The notes: a model not told the origin generated them from the sequence alone. Shown: positions 35,474-47,217, counted from the first letter of the stretch. The stretch is DNA of 64,000 nt from Corallium rubrum (GCA_964035015.1 OZ036002.1:12237199-12301198), one strand, 5' to 3'. Numbers and translations: made by a program.

Positions 35474-38400
35474 TTACAATATTTCATAAATGTACAGCCA
35501 ACTTCGGAATTTGTTTACGTCATGATACATCGCATGAACTTTAGCCACCAATTTCCACTTCCCTTCTTTGCAAAGTTCACTTAACTTTTCACCGTACCCA
35601 TATTGTGGATCATTTGCCACACAATCTCTTATCGTGAAACACGCTAAGCCTCCAGGCTTGACCACATGAACCAGATCATCCATACCCTTGCCTTTCACAT
35701 GGCCAATGGTAAATACACCAACACATATCGCAGCGTCGTATTTATTAGCATCAATACCTAGATCCTTACAATTCTCTGATGCCATAAAACCACAACTGAA
35801 TTTTCTATAAACTCCTTTCTCTTTTGCAATTGCAATGGATTCTGGGCTAATATCCACACCATCGATGTTTCTGTAGCCATGTTTGTACAGTTCCTCTCCA
35901 ACTAAACCTGTCCCGCAGCCAAGATCAAGAATACAGGCATCAGTTGTGTAGCCAAATTCTTTGAGTTTCTGTGAAAGTTGCTCAGCCGCTTGGGCAGGTG
36001 CCATGTAAATTAAGTCCCCTGAAACATCCTTAAAAACAGTTTATAAAATAAGGTGCCCTCTACGCACGCTCTGATTGGTTGGGCTCCGTGCATTTATAAG
36101 AGAACATAGATCATGCATGACGTAAAGTGGCGTAGAATGGCGTCAGCTGGCCGGAAAGCCCGCCAAATTCTAAAACTACCTCACTTTTAGTTTGATTTTT
36201 CCTCTTCTTATTTTATAAAACAAATAAAACATACCGCTCCTGTGCATATGTACTCTTATAAAGGTTCGTTTGACGTCATTTGAACACGAAAGAAGTGTCA
36301 ACTTCTTTCGTGTTCAAATGACGTCAAACGTACCTTTATACATAGTCAATCGAGATATGGTCTGGAAACTCGGCAAACTTCAAAGCTCCTATAATGAGCT
36401 GTGATTTTATGTTGAACCGTACCTTACACCGTGCACAACCTTTGTTTTAGGTTTATTAATATTTAAATAGCATGGTTGAGTGATTGAACTGAAACGTTGC
36501 TATTGGACAATTCGTTCATTATACTAAAATACAATGTGTTCAGTGACCGTGCACCGTGCACAAAAATGCATAAAGGCGAACAAAAAGATAGACCAAAGAC
36601 TTTAGCTGAGTTTCCAGACCATATCTCGATTGACTATGCTTTATAAGAGTACATATGCACGGACACAGAATAAAGACTATACAGAAGGGCCACTTAGCGG
36701 TACAACGTGTCCTCGTATTTTTATGCAAAAATATGCAGTTTACTGGCTATTTCAGTTCAGCGTGCTTATTGGCCAGAACATGCAGTTTACTGGCTGAGCA
36801 ACATGCGTAATGCGACATGCGCGGCGACAAAAACTTCAAAGGTTCCGACCCGAGTGGCCCTTCTGTATAGTCTTTATTCTGTGGCACGGAGCTTTATGTA
36901 CTATTTACAGAGTGAGTGACCGTTCTGTATTGGGGTATACAGACACGAGGCGAAGCCGAGTGCCTGTATCCCGATACAGAACGGACACGAATTCTGTAAA
37001 TGACTTCTAAAACGCCTATTAAGGTAACTAAACAAAAATAAATCATGTTAACAGCTGATAAGCCTTCGAGGTAAGGTTTAATAGGCTACGAATATTAAAT
37101 TAGTGGTACGAGCATGCGCTTTAATTTAATATTAGTCCCACATTTTCTATTCTACGTGACGTGGCATAAATGACCATACTGATCATCATTTGTTATTCAA
37201 CAAATGTTGTTGGGCAACAAATGTTTGCATCTTCATCTTGTATGAGGACGCTACCAGCGTCACAGAATAAAGACTATACAGAAGGGCCACTTAGCGGTAC
37301 AACGTGTCCTCGTATTTTTATGCAAAAATATGCAGTTTACTGGCTAGGACAGCCAGTTCAGTGTGCTTATTGGCCAGAACATACAGTTTACTGGCTGAGC
37401 AACATGCGTAATGCGACATGCGCGGCGACAAAAACTTCAAAGGTTCCGACCCGAGTGGCCCTTCTGTATAGTCTTTATTCTGTGCCAGCGTACCTCACTC
37501 AAGATAGTTGAATGCGAAGTGTCTGTACACTTGCTACAGAACTGATATGATCAGTGTCTGTAAATGTGATACAGAACTGATGTTTTATTAAACAGTTCTG
37601 TATCACATTTACAGACACTGATATGACATTGATTAAACATTAATTTCTTTTGAATTTTCCTCATGAATTATTAATGAGTTTTAGAAGTTTTATTTGTTAA
37701 ATGAAAATATTCTATAACAGATGTTTGTTGGACGTTTGTCATTATACTCAGAAAAGATTTCTAATTAGCCCAGACAAGGTTCAAACCTTTATAACCTGAT
37801 GATGACCGGTTAGACGCTCTAACCATTGAGCCACTGAGGCTTGGTGAGCTAAGGTTGCAAATTCATAATCACATGGGCCCCTAAGTGGTAATGTATATAT
37901 TCTATATACTAGTAAAATATTCTATAAAATCCTAATACAATATTCTATTATAAAAATTCTATAGAATATTCTATGGAATTTCAAAATTGTAAAATATAAA
38001 TTATGAACCCTATTTGCAGATCAACTGTATAGCAAGTTTTCCTGGAAAATTTTAAGTTGATATATCTGTAGTTATTCATTGAGTTAGAGATTTGAATTAT
38101 ATTGCTGAATTATATGGCTATTGAAGTTTAAAATAAACAACTACTTTTTGCTAATATGCTAAAATGTACTAATGGTCTCTTGGAAAATTCTTAAAACAAT
38201 TCCTGTGATCAGCCTCTATAGACCGAGGCCCCATAGACTGTGTAGTGTGTATCCCTCCACTCTTGGTGGCCCTGTTTGTCTACCACAATTGAAGTGCAAT
38301 ACATTATTGTACAAATGGAGTTAAAAGACCACTTAAAGTTAAGGTAAGTAGACCTTACAGAAGACATTAAGACAAGTACTTTATATTTAAACTGAAAGCC

Positions 38401-39906
38401 TGATGTCAATGAACAAGAACAGAACAATATCAACAGGAATGAACTGTATGCCTCTGTCGCCGATGATTGGATTGCATTTGCAGCTCTATTTCAGATCAAG
38501 TTATTTCATTTTGATGTCTGTCTGATATACAATGAATCTAATCCAGCCTATGCAATTGATAATCGATAAAAATCAATATCAATCAAAAACCAATCAATTA
38601 ATTTGTTGATATTTGATAATTGATAAACAATCAATGAAAGAGTATTTTTGTGACTATCAATTGGTATCAATAGCAATTGTGTTTGATTGATATTCGGAAA
38701 ACTAAAGTGCTCAATAAGATTTGTGAAACATAGTCTAGAACACGTTGAAATTTTTCTAATAAAATAGTGATGTATCAGATTTTTATTCCATTCTCTTTTC
38801 TTACCTGTATGTTATATGGTCCTCTACAAATTAACTTTAAAACTTAAACTGTATCTCCATGTGGAGAGATGTGTCATTACAAGCTTTAATACTTTATCCA
38901 AAATGGGTTGCCCCAGAAAATGTCCATGCTCACCAAATAGAGGAAATTTGTGCCATCCAAGGTGGGGTAATTAACTACAGATTTACTTAAATTATTGTAG
39001 GATGTCTGAAAAGGAGGCCCGAAATAGCATTTCCTCTATAAGGGGAGTATAAATTTCCTGGAATGACCCAATTGAAATACAGTTGACATTGTTTGCATGG
39101 GTAAGGGGGTGTTTACAGGAGGCCAGCCCAAATTCATGCCAGACTGACTTTACGTCAGTTGTAGTGTTTTTACTGTAGATTGTTTTCATGAGTCTGGCTT
39201 GATGCTGGCCTACCTCTCAAACTCAATATGTTGTATTAAATAAGATTGGTATCAAATCCACATGAAATAGTTCTCTGGTGGTCACAAGATTGATACAAAT
39301 CTTGAAGGAACCAAGTCTATGTAATTTCAAGGCCAGCCCCATGTAAACAACCCCCTAAAATTGACAATTCCAGATTTCCAACTTTTTGGCCTGACTGATG
39401 TTGGCCCTGTTCAAAGTAACCTGGTATCTAGTCTAAAAATCGGTGACAGTCAATCAGTAGCAATCAATAGTCATCGATTGACAAATGGATGGATTTTTGG
39501 GACTATAGATTGGTCATTGATTGGCAAATACCAATCAACATCAATTAGATAATTGCTATTGATCAATATCGATTTATCGATTGGCTTTTCGACAATCGAA
39601 TTCAGCATCGATTGCATAGGCCGGGATCTTAACATTCTTGTCATGAATAGTGGTGAGGTCTCAACTAGTTACACAAATATGGTGCTCATATAAAGTGTGG
39701 TTTGGACATCACTCACATCAGTTCTAAACTTTAACCAAGTTTTGTACATTGACTAATTGTGTGTACTAAATGTGCCTTTATTATAAACATATTAAACTCA
39801 CTTTATCGTAGCTCTTACTCCAGGTTTTGTAGATCTCAATCAATTCTGCTTCGGTTGTTTCAGCATTGATGCCTTGTACCCGCGAATGACTTTGTTCCGT
39901 ACTCAT
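35474..39906 (-). CDS. METTL27: METTL27-like SAM-dependent methyltransferase
   Basis: Two exons are certain: 39906-39802 (35 codons from ATG, ending YKTWSKSYDK, donor GTGAGT) and 36018-35474 (acceptor TTTCAG, stop at 35474). Their phases differ by one base, so a small linking exon of length 3n+1, probably coding a DV...YxG-like stretch, is missing from this model. I did not find it with confidence. The main exon has a Rossmann methyltransferase core: SAM-binding motif ILDLGCGTGLVGEEL, acidic strand end GVDISPESI, and the VKPGGLACFTIRD strand. The order and spacing match METTL27 (WBSCR27), a small class I methyltransferase of poorly known substrate. Intron 1 is crowded with nested MITEs. Confidence 0.85.
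36341..36638. mobile_element. 298 bp MITE, family X, exact 7 bp duplication ctttata
   Basis: It has the same ends and the same length as the copy at 33013-33310. CTTTATA is present at 36334-36340 and 36639-36645. Confidence 0.9.
36664..36883. mobile_element. 220 bp MITE, family Y, exact 7 bp duplication gcacgga
   Basis: The ends are cacagaataaagactataca and tgtatagtctttattctgtg. GCACGGA is at 36657-36663 and 36884-36890. The second copy is at 37261. Confidence 0.9.
36908..37001. repeat. Hairpin with CGAG-type apex
   Basis: The arms ttacagagtgagtgaccgttctgt and acagaacggacacgaattctgtaa are joined by acacgaggcgaagccgagtg at 36943-36962. Confidence 0.65.
37261..37484. mobile_element. 224 bp MITE, family Y, exact 7 bp duplication ccagcgt
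   Basis: Nearly the same sequence as 36664-36883. CCAGCGT is at 37254-37260 and 37485-37491. Confidence 0.9.
37513..37625. repeat. Hairpin with ctgtaaatgtgatacaga arms
   Basis: Arms cagtgtctgtaaatgtgata and tatcacatttacagacactg, with a short spacer. Confidence 0.7.
37768..37840 (-). tRNA. Degenerate tRNA-like core, SINE relic
   Basis: The D arm GCTCAATGGTTAGAGC and the box-B-like GGTTTGAACC are clear, and the flank actcagaaaaga resembles the AGC-anticodon SINE at 2006. The anticodon arm (ACCGGTCATCATCAGGT) pairs poorly, so no anticodon is assigned. Confidence 0.35.
38540..39625. mobile_element. AT-rich inverted-repeat element in METTL27 intron
   Basis: The ends gcctatgcaattgataatcg and cgattgcataggc face each other. 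The subterminal sequence is made of atcaat/attgat words on both sides. The 39105-39355 element is inserted inside. Confidence 0.6.
39105..39355. mobile_element. PIF/Harbinger-like MITE with TAA duplication
   Basis: The ends are gggggtgtttacaggaggcc and ggccagccccatgtaaacaaccccc. TAA is at 39102-39104 and 39356-39358. Confidence 0.75.
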
Positions 39907-40509
39907 GGCTATATAGTATTAAAAGTGCTAAATTGCTACAATTTCACAATTTGCAACTTGCAACCTCCTCCCCAGGGCCTTTTGGGCCTTTTGTGAGGGT
40001 TGGCACAATTAAGATGGCGGCCAAAAACAAAATGGCGGGAACAATGTCAAATGACCACCACTGGCTGCCACCCAACTGCCACTGCCACGGGCAGGGTGGC
40101 AGCAGAATAACATTTTAGAAATCTGACTATGTAAGCGGGCCTTATTCAAAATGGCTGCCTTTATGATTATTTTTAACATCACTTAACTCGAACAAAAACC
40201 CTAACCTGAGTGACTGAGTTTAGTTTATTTATGCATAAATTATCTTTGATGTGCCGCGGTTAATATATAGGTTAGTTACCTTGCATATTAAGAAAGGAAG
40301 GAATTTATATCGCTTCAAAACTAGATCTAGAATACTATATTTTTGTTAAATAATGACAAATATCGTCTGTATCATGAATAAACTAAGCAGGTTAGTCAGT
40401 TTGCGGTAACTAAGCTAAGCTAAAGTTTATTACCTCTTTGCTATCACCTATTTTACCAACGTTTATTGCCTCAAGTTTGGTAGACTAGCGGCTAAATACA
40501 CTGACGTCA

Positions 40510-40855
40510 TGGCGGCGAGGATTTTGAAAGGGGGGAGCCGAAATCAAAATAAATTTTTAGGGGGGTTCGGGGGTATGCCCCCCGGGAAATTTTGAAATCG
40601 AGAGTCGCTTAAATGCCATTTCCTGGCTTTTGGAGGAAGATTTTACAGACCCTGAAGGTTAAAAATCGTCATATAAAATACTCAAAACACGCAAACGTCA
40701 CATAGATTCTCAAAATGCATACACTCAGTAGATTGAATACACTGTTTACAGTTTATTTCCTGACACAATTCATATTGCATCAGTTTTGTAGTTACACGTC
40801 TGTCGTTTCATATCAAAAGGGGGGAGCCGCGGCTCGCCCGGCTCCCTCCCGGCTA
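40510..40855. mobile_element. hAT-like MITE copy with damaged left end
   Basis: The interior matches the copies at 16181 and 27110 (tcgagagtcgcttaaatgcc; ccggctacgtccctg at the right). The left terminal caggg...gtagcc is replaced, so no duplication can be shown. Confidence 0.75.
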
Positions 40856-41059
40856 CGTCCCTGTTTCTAACTAGAGTTAATGACGTTAATCGGTTGGATT
40901 TTTTCGGAAGCGGGCCCAAGTATTATGCTGCCAATCATCTCTGCACCGTACCACAGGCCGGAAGGCTTTGCCTGTATCAGTCACTCACAGTCCTGACGTC
41001 GGGACACGCGCAACTGTACTAATATATCAGTATTCAGTACTTTGAACACTACATTCAAA

Positions 41060-41300
41060 CCGGATGTTCTTTCCCGCACGGCTTTGCAATATTGACAGCA
41101 ACATTGCAATGTTGACTTGCAAACGACGGCACGGCGATTTCTTAATAACTTCACATAAGATCGCGATGAAGTATTAACTCTAAGTAAACTTCATGTTATG
41201 TGAAATTCGATATTTAAAATGCGAATTTTAAGCAACTTGCCAAGAAATCGCCGTGTAACCGTTTGCAAGTCAACATTGCAATGTTGCATGCTGTATCCGG
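41060..41300. mobile_element. Inverted-repeat MITE (gcaacttgcc family), second copy
   Basis: Arms cagcaacattgcaatgttga and tcaacattgcaatgttgc, as at 32440-32795. Confidence 0.65.
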
Positions 41301-41330
41301 TCTCGTGCGTGGGTTAAATATTAATATATA

Positions 41331-41620
41331 CCGGAGTGGGCAAACTCGTGTGGCGTGGGAAAACTCGGGTGGAGTGAGCAAACTGGTGGTGTGGGCAAAC
41401 TAGGTGGAGTGGGCAAACTCAAGTAGAGAGGGCAAACTCGGGTGGGGTGGACAAACTTGGGTGGAGTGGGGATGAAACTCGGGTGCATGATGTTACTGGA
41501 GTGGGCAAGAGCGTTACATGGGCCACAGACTGTACAGAGTTGCCTGTGGAGTACGCTAAATGTCTTCGTCTCAATAAGGAGGCAGCACATCACTTGCGAT
41601 AGTAACTTCTAGTATATTAC
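41331..41620. repeat. gtggagtgggcaaactcgg minisatellite with flanking ctagaagttact end
   Basis: About ten imperfect copies of a 19-20 bp unit are followed by a stretch ending agtaacttctag. The reverse of the same arrangement is in the insertion at 60891-62207. Confidence 0.8.
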
Positions 41621-41721
41621 CTACTCGCCACGAATTGAATAACAAATTAATCACTTTGAAACACTGTCAATGCTCCGCAGTCCAATGAACGCAGAGTTTC
41701 AAACGACGAAACAACGCCTTA

Positions 41722-42080
41722 CCCCCTGTTCAGACTAGGTGCCCGATCACGGCGCCCGGGCACGGGCACTAGTGTGAACACGACTTGTCGTGGTGCCCAA
41801 CTCGAACTAATCAAAACTGGGCACCGTGCGTTGAGGTAGTACTCGGGCACCGTGCTCGGGTACGGGCACTAATGTGAACACGTCTTCAGTGCCCAAAGTG
41901 GTGCCCACGCTTCTTACTCAATATTCTTTGTAATTCGGAAGCTTAAAGCGACAAAATAGCTGCAAAAGCCATGAAAAGCTTTCTGTGTGAACGCTTATCA
42001 GATCCAGGCACCGTGAATGTGAACAAATGGCCCGTACCCGAGCACCGTACCCGGGCACCGACCGTAGTCTGAACAGAGGG
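41722..42080. mobile_element. PIF/Harbinger-like MITE with TTA duplication
   Basis: The ends are ccccctgttcagactagg and agtctgaacagaggg. TTA is at 41719-41721 and 42081-42083. The interior repeats gggcac/gtgccc words on both strands. Confidence 0.85.
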
Positions 42081-42381
42081 TTAATTAACGCAAGCTACAA
42101 GCTCAACTGCAAATGGTGGTAACAGATCACGCGATCTGCACTGCTTTAGATCTCCAGCAGAAGCATGGAATGGAACTGACTCAACCTAGTAGTGCGACGC
42201 TCCGCTTGCAAAATATACTATTTTACTTCACCGATATATAAAACGAAAAGTAACCGGCGAAGTTAAAATGTGATTTAACAAAAAATTTTCTTCGTTACAG
42301 GTAAATACGGATTTTTTGTACTGAAGTAAACTGGTAACGAAATAAATTTACTTCGTTACTGGCGAACACTGGACATGCGGT

Positions 42382-42566
42382 ATAGACCACTTTCATAATG
42401 GCCACCACTTTAAATATTCTTTTATGTGCATCTAAATAAGCCTTCCTCGCCTCGTTATGAAGCAAAGATTCTTTTGAATTGCAGACACACAAACGAGGCT
42501 AGAAAGGCTTATTAAGATGCACATAAAAGAATATTCAAATTAGTCGCCATTATGAAAGTGGTCTAT
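42382..42566. mobile_element. Palindromic MITE, agaccactttcat ends, second copy
   Basis: Same as 4287-4474; right end ccattatgaaagtggtct followed by ATA. Confidence 0.7.
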
Positions 42567-42689
42567 AAGTAAGGTCTGAACCGCTGCGGGGTACTGAATT
42601 ATTTATGTCAACTTAAAAAATAACGTTTGTGGTCACTATACCAACTTTAAATTTAAGAATTATTAGACGGATATTTGAAGTACCAATGC

Positions 42690-43470
42690 AGCGAAAATTA
42701 AGTTTGTCTAGTTTGAAAGAACATTGAAAATGACAAAGTATCATCTTTTGTAGACTTTCGTTTCCTTGCTTCATTCTTGAGATTTTCAGGTTTGTTTGAT
42801 ATGCAAATGACCTACTTATGACATCACACTGCATGAGGACTTTTTGAAAGAGCATCAATTTTGGTATGGTCCAAATATTTTACACACAACTACGCACGTT
42901 TAGTGACCAGTCATGGCTACATGCATGTACGTGAACATTTTGAAGTACTTTCGATAAGTACTCTCAAAGAAAATCATACTTTTCTAAAAAAGTCATGCAG
43001 TGTGATGTCATAAGTAGGTCATTTACATATCAAACAAAACCTGAATAGTTATTTTCAGAAATTGCAGCTGGATGTGAGTAGTAATTGTCAGTTGTTTGCT
43101 GTACAAGCTGTGTTAGTTAGTGTTAGTTAGTAATACTCAGAAAAACTCCGAGCTCTAAGCGGGACTCGAACCCACAACCTTCTGAATGCTAGCCAGACGC
43201 TCTAACCATTGAGCCACTAGAACTCAGATAGCGGAGCAAGGTTAATTAAGGTATTTATACCTTGGACTGGGTTGGGGGGGGGGGTTGAAGGTTCCAATCC
43301 CGCTTAGAGCTCAGAGTTTTTCTGAGTATTACTAACTAGCACAGCTTGTACAGCAAACAACTGACAATTACTAAAACCTGAATATCTCACGAATGAAGCA
43401 AGGAAACGAAATTCTACAAAAGATGTTCCTTTGTCATTTTCAAGGTTCTTTCAAACTAAACAAACTTAAT
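42690..43470. mobile_element. atgacaaag-family inverted-repeat element with nested tRNA-like SINE pair
   Basis: The outer arms gaaaattaagtttgtctagt and aacaaacttaattttcgctg enclose a second inverted layer (gatatgcaaatgacctactt and its mirror). An inverted SINE pair of the 2006 type at 43055-43372 is inserted in the centre-right. Confidence 0.7.
43151..43223 (-). tRNA. tRNA-like core with AGC anticodon, third copy
   Basis: Same cloverleaf as at 2006-2078. The opposite-strand partner at 43290-43315 keeps only the T arm and acceptor side, so the right half of this pair is truncated. It is most likely a SINE promoter. Confidence 0.45.
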
Positions 43471-44023
43471 TTTCGCTGCATTGGCACTTTAAAAGCTCCG
43501 AGTACAAGTACATCGAGAAACGAAGAGTCAGTATTGTATTTGGTTTGAAAATGTGTACTAGTGTATAGCAGCTATATGTTATTTTGGCAGATTGAACTGC
43601 GTTGCAGCATATGGTAATAATTAGTCTTCCCCCGGCTTCACAGACCTTATTCGTGCCGAGTCATGCAGGGCTGTGACACATGCTAGACTCTCGTGCAGCT
43701 TCTGATTGGTCAAAACAATAACTCATTCAATAAGTCGCTTCGCGCGAAAAAAGCTGCAAAGCTGGGAAAATCGGCTCTAAAATTTGTAAAATAAATCACG
43801 CTATACTTATCTGCGTGTCGTGAGATTGGGTTAGCTTTGTCTAAACAGTAAACTCTAAAATACAAAGTTTGATTGAGTTCGTTAAAATTTGTTAAAATGC
43901 TCTAAACAACAGTATAGAGGTATTCAATAAAAAAACAAACTAAGTTTAAAAAAAGAAATATACTAAAACTGTAAAAGTCTAAAAAAGTAAAATCAATGAT
44001 AATAGCGACCTCTTCAGTTCGCG

Positions 44024-45130
44024 TTAACTGCTGCTGCTGCTAGACAATCTGCTGGCAGCATGTCTCGCCACACCCACTGGCTTGCAGCCTTTCGACTTCT
44101 TTCTTACTTGCTTACAACAACTCCATCCCTTGTGTATTACGTATTCTCCAGGGTGTTCCATTGTCACGCATGTCCGCGTCTTCAGCGCAACTCGCGGCAT
44201 GTACATGCGGCAACGCGTACAGCGGACTTCTTCCAACTGCTTAGTCAGGATGCGCACGCACTCCAACAACCCCTTCGCTTTCTCCTCCGACACCTTGCTC
44301 AACTTTTTCACCTCTTCGCTTTCCTTTCGGGCCCGGTGGCAAATACTTCGAAAATTCGAGAACTGCAGTCCAGTCAGTAGGGCGCAATTCGTTTCCAAAG
44401 ACCACTCCAAGTCAGCGAGACCGGCCGTGTCCAGACAATTGTGATCTAAAATCAGCGACTGTGCTTCGGCAATGTCGGAATCCGCCTTCGCGCTCCAGTA
44501 GACGACGAGCTTCAACTTGTCCCCGTCTTTAAATATTCCCTTCTTGCTGCCGTAATTCAAGAGAGCTCGAACAAAGTTCACATCGACTACGCTCCTTCTG
44601 AACAGGGAGGACGGCACCAAACTTTTCCACCGCACTGCGAATGCCTCGACCGCCAGCGAAACTAATTCATGAACGCCTAGGTAGTTGCTGTTCTCGATAG
44701 TCTTAAAGATTTCAACACCGTAGAACAGTTTCTCGTTGGCCTTACCCGTGTAAAGGTATCTTAACAGTAGCTCAATGTTCGCCGTAGGGGAAGGTAGTTC
44801 GATCTCTATCAAGGCCATGGAACTTTCCTGGTAGTTCCCCGCGAACAACGCGTTGAAGTATTCGCTTCGTAAACGAAGGTACTCCGAATGACAATAAAAA
44901 TGTCGAGAGCCAAAAGCTAGGACTCTGTTTGAATACTCTGGTCGGTTGAAGTGCTTCGTCGCTTCGTCACCATCGAGGACTTGAAGTTCTTTGCCATCGG
45001 TAGGGAAAACAACGGCTTTGTCTTTCAGAAGATGGATGCTCAAGCCCAAGGAATACAATTTGGACAAGATCGCATCGAAATTTTTCTTCAAATGCTCCAC
45101 GTTTTCGCAGTTGATCGTCGAATTCTCCAT
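44024..45130 (-). CDS. BTB-domain protein with coiled coil and CHORD-like zinc-binding tail
   Basis: A single open exon encodes 368 residues. Residues about 68-130 are a BTB/POZ fold: VLAFGSRHFYCHSEYLRLRS, then SEYFNALFAGNYQES and IELLLRYLYTGK. A helical BACK-like stretch follows to about 240. A charged helix rich in Lys/Glu (RKESEEVKKLSKVSEEKAKG) suggests a coiled coil. The tail has the order CTRC, then C-x4-HPG, H-KGWSCC and GC, which resembles the CHORD zinc-binding module although the first pair is C-x2-C and not C-x4-C. It ends in poly-Ser. BTB proteins of this form commonly bind Cullin-3 or self-associate; the partner here is unknown. The lack of introns contrasts with its neighbours and suggests a retrogene or an old intronless family. 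The 43490-44023 downstream DNA holds nothing recognised. Confidence 0.85.
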   Translation of the reverse strand: MENSTINCENVEHLKKNFDAILSKLYSLGLSIHLLKDKAVVFPTDGKELQVLDGDEATKHFNRPEYSNRVLAFGSRHFYCHSEYLRLRSEYFNALFAGNYQESSMALIEIELPSPTANIELLLRYLYTGKANEKLFYGVEIFKTIENSNYLGVHELVSLAVEAFAVRWKSLVPSSLFRRSVVDVNFVRALLNYGSKKGIFKDGDKLKLVVYWSAKADSDIAEAQSLILDHNCLDTAGLADLEWSLETNCALLTGLQFSNFRSICHRARKESEEVKKLSKVSEEKAKGLLECVRILTKQLEEVRCTRCRMYMPRVALKTRTCVTMEHPGEYVIHKGWSCCKQVRKKSKGCKPVGVARHAASRLSSSSSS

Positions 45131-45388
45131 ATTTCGTCGGCCTCTTTCGAAAGCTGCGCGATGACTATTGTATGGTCTTCGAAGTTGCCTCTTTATATGT
45201 ATGTTATTAGCATAAAAAAGTTAACGATTAGCGGTGTGAATGCTCGTCGCTTGTTTGTAAGACTGTCCCCGTTGGGAATCATCCCGTGCTGTTATTTATA
45301 CTCCCCATTCAGAACCACACCCCACCTTAGTTCATTCATGCGTCGATTCTCTTTGATGTACCGCGGTTAATAGATGGGGGTTAGTATA

Positions 45389-45704
45389 CAGGGTGTATCA
45401 AAAAAAAGGCTACCTTAGAAAATATAATTAACATTCTTTTCAAATAACCTATTGTATATTGACAGCCCTGTGGTCAGTTGAACCATTTTTAATCGAACTG
45501 ATATGAATATAATTAACATTTTTATTTCAGTTATGCTCCTTCATACGTTTAGAAGTTATCGTAATTTCCCAGGTGTATACGAACATTTGTTTTTTACGCA
45601 TCCGTGACTTCAGAGGTGTCCAGGGCTGTCAATATACAATAGGTTATTTGAAAAGAATGTTAATTATATTTTCTAAGGGTAGCCTTTTTTTTGATACACC
45701 CTGT
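45389..45704. mobile_element. Mariner-like MITE with TA duplication
   Basis: The ends are cagggtgtatcaaaaaaaag and ttttttgatacaccctg. TA is on both sides. The arms are mirrored for over 100 bp (attgtatattgacagccctg and cagggctgtcaatatacaat). From 45705 to 46160 nothing is recognised. Confidence 0.85.
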
Positions 45705-46164
45705 ATATACCTTGCATATTAAATGACCTACTATATATTGCTTTAAAACTACGTCCAGAATTTGTTAGTAGGGACCTTAATTAAGCAAGTTAGGACGACG
45801 GCGGCAAATAAGTTACTACATTTAAAAGAAACCATGGATCAGGACATCGTATCTTGTACAGTATGCTTTATGTATTTTGTAAGATATTTAAAAGGCAGCC
45901 ATAGCTTCGACAACATGACGTATGCTAGATTAACGCCCAAGTAAACTAACAACTTTTGCTGTTCCTTGCCACAACGTCGTCTTGAAAACGTGAAAACGCT
46001 TCAGATGACGTTGTATGTGCAACGAGGACGGTGTTGGGATTACTCTTGGGACTGCAAATTATTCATCGCTTTGTTTTGGTTGAAAAATACTATTGTACTT
46101 GGGTCGTCGTCGTGACGTTCGCGTTGTGATTCGATAAAAGTGTCTCAAAAACACCGTTGATGGC

Positions 46165-46735
46165 ATTTTTTGTTACAAGCAGGTAACCATGGCAGATAGT
46201 ATCGGATAACGTATATTTTGAAGGTGAGGGGAGTTACCAGCCGTAATTTTAAATTTATATACTAAAATTTGGGGTTTTTTAAAGGCACACTTAGATGAAT
46301 GGTATTTTTATGGAGTGATGCAAACTATACGTATAGGTGTTTTATTTTGAAAGACTCGCTTCAGAGCGTTATCCAATCAGCGTGCCTCCAGGTCTGGTTA
46401 ACCTAATTCGCATAACTCACAATCATAAACAAACAAGAAATATAACACCTAAATATAACACTTCGAAGAAAAGCCACAACAACGTAAGCTTGCCAAGAAT
46501 CAGAAATTTGTTTGATCTGGTAGATACAGAGAAGTCTCATATTCGTAAATTACTTCGTTTGATTTTGGTAATTTGCCGATACCGCTATGGACGTAATATT
46601 AAAGCTGAGCTTTTGTACTACAGTACAGTACCAGATCAACAGTGCTATCTTGTGATACACGGATGGCAACGGGCCTGGTCATCTTGATTAAAGTCTAAGC
46701 TACATTTCTATGGTGGTTACCTGTTTGTAACAAAA
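46165..46735. mobile_element. Inverted-repeat element
   Basis: The ends ttttttgttacaagcaggta and tacctgtttgtaacaaaaag (approximate) bracket 500 bp. An open frame of 116 codons inside (46337-46687) shows no recognised domain. From 46736 to 47217 there is AT-rich sequence with a cagactattttactcgtcaa module at about 47117. Confidence 0.55.
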
Positions 46736-47217
46736 AGTTGACTGCTTGTTATGGCTGTTCTTCGAAGTGTTATATTTAGGTATCCAGCACTATTCACCTC
46801 CACCTCGGTGAATAATTGTTAATTATTCGAAAATCATGTATAGCTTTGGAATTATTAAACAATATCATTTAAAACTTTGCAACTATATGGATCTCAACAC
46901 ACCAAACTTCACAAGACCAAATTTTGTTCGATAATGGCGAAGATATACATGATTTTCTATAACTCACATTTATCTGTACATAACTTACGTCATAGTTCAT
47001 CTCATTTACATATCAAACATGGACAAACTGTTAAAGTAATTCTTTATTATTTTTTTCATTTTCTCTTTAGCTCTTTCACCGCCAAAGTGAACTTTTATTA
47101 TTTTACTCTGTCCGCCAGACTATTTTACTCGTCAAGGGGAGAAGTGTGACAGCGAAAGGGTTAACAAAACCTGCATGCCCCACATAATCAGCTCAAATAA
47201 CAACTAAACATTGTTTA

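Larger units (their letters stand above)
36040..36905. mobile_element. Third copy of the CRE-bearing MITE, with two nested insertions
   Basis: This is the reverse of the pair at 4676-5345. It holds gttttataaaacaaataaaa, cgctcctgtgcatatgtact and a perfect hairpin gtttgacgtcatttgaacac / gtgttcaaatgacgtcaaac, with TGACGTCA at 36271 and 36319. The insertions at 36341-36638 and 36664-36883 are later. Confidence 0.75.

Noticed and set aside
46337-46687. 116-codon frame
   Set aside because: It lies between inverted ends of a repeat element and shows no family motif; transposase signatures are absent.
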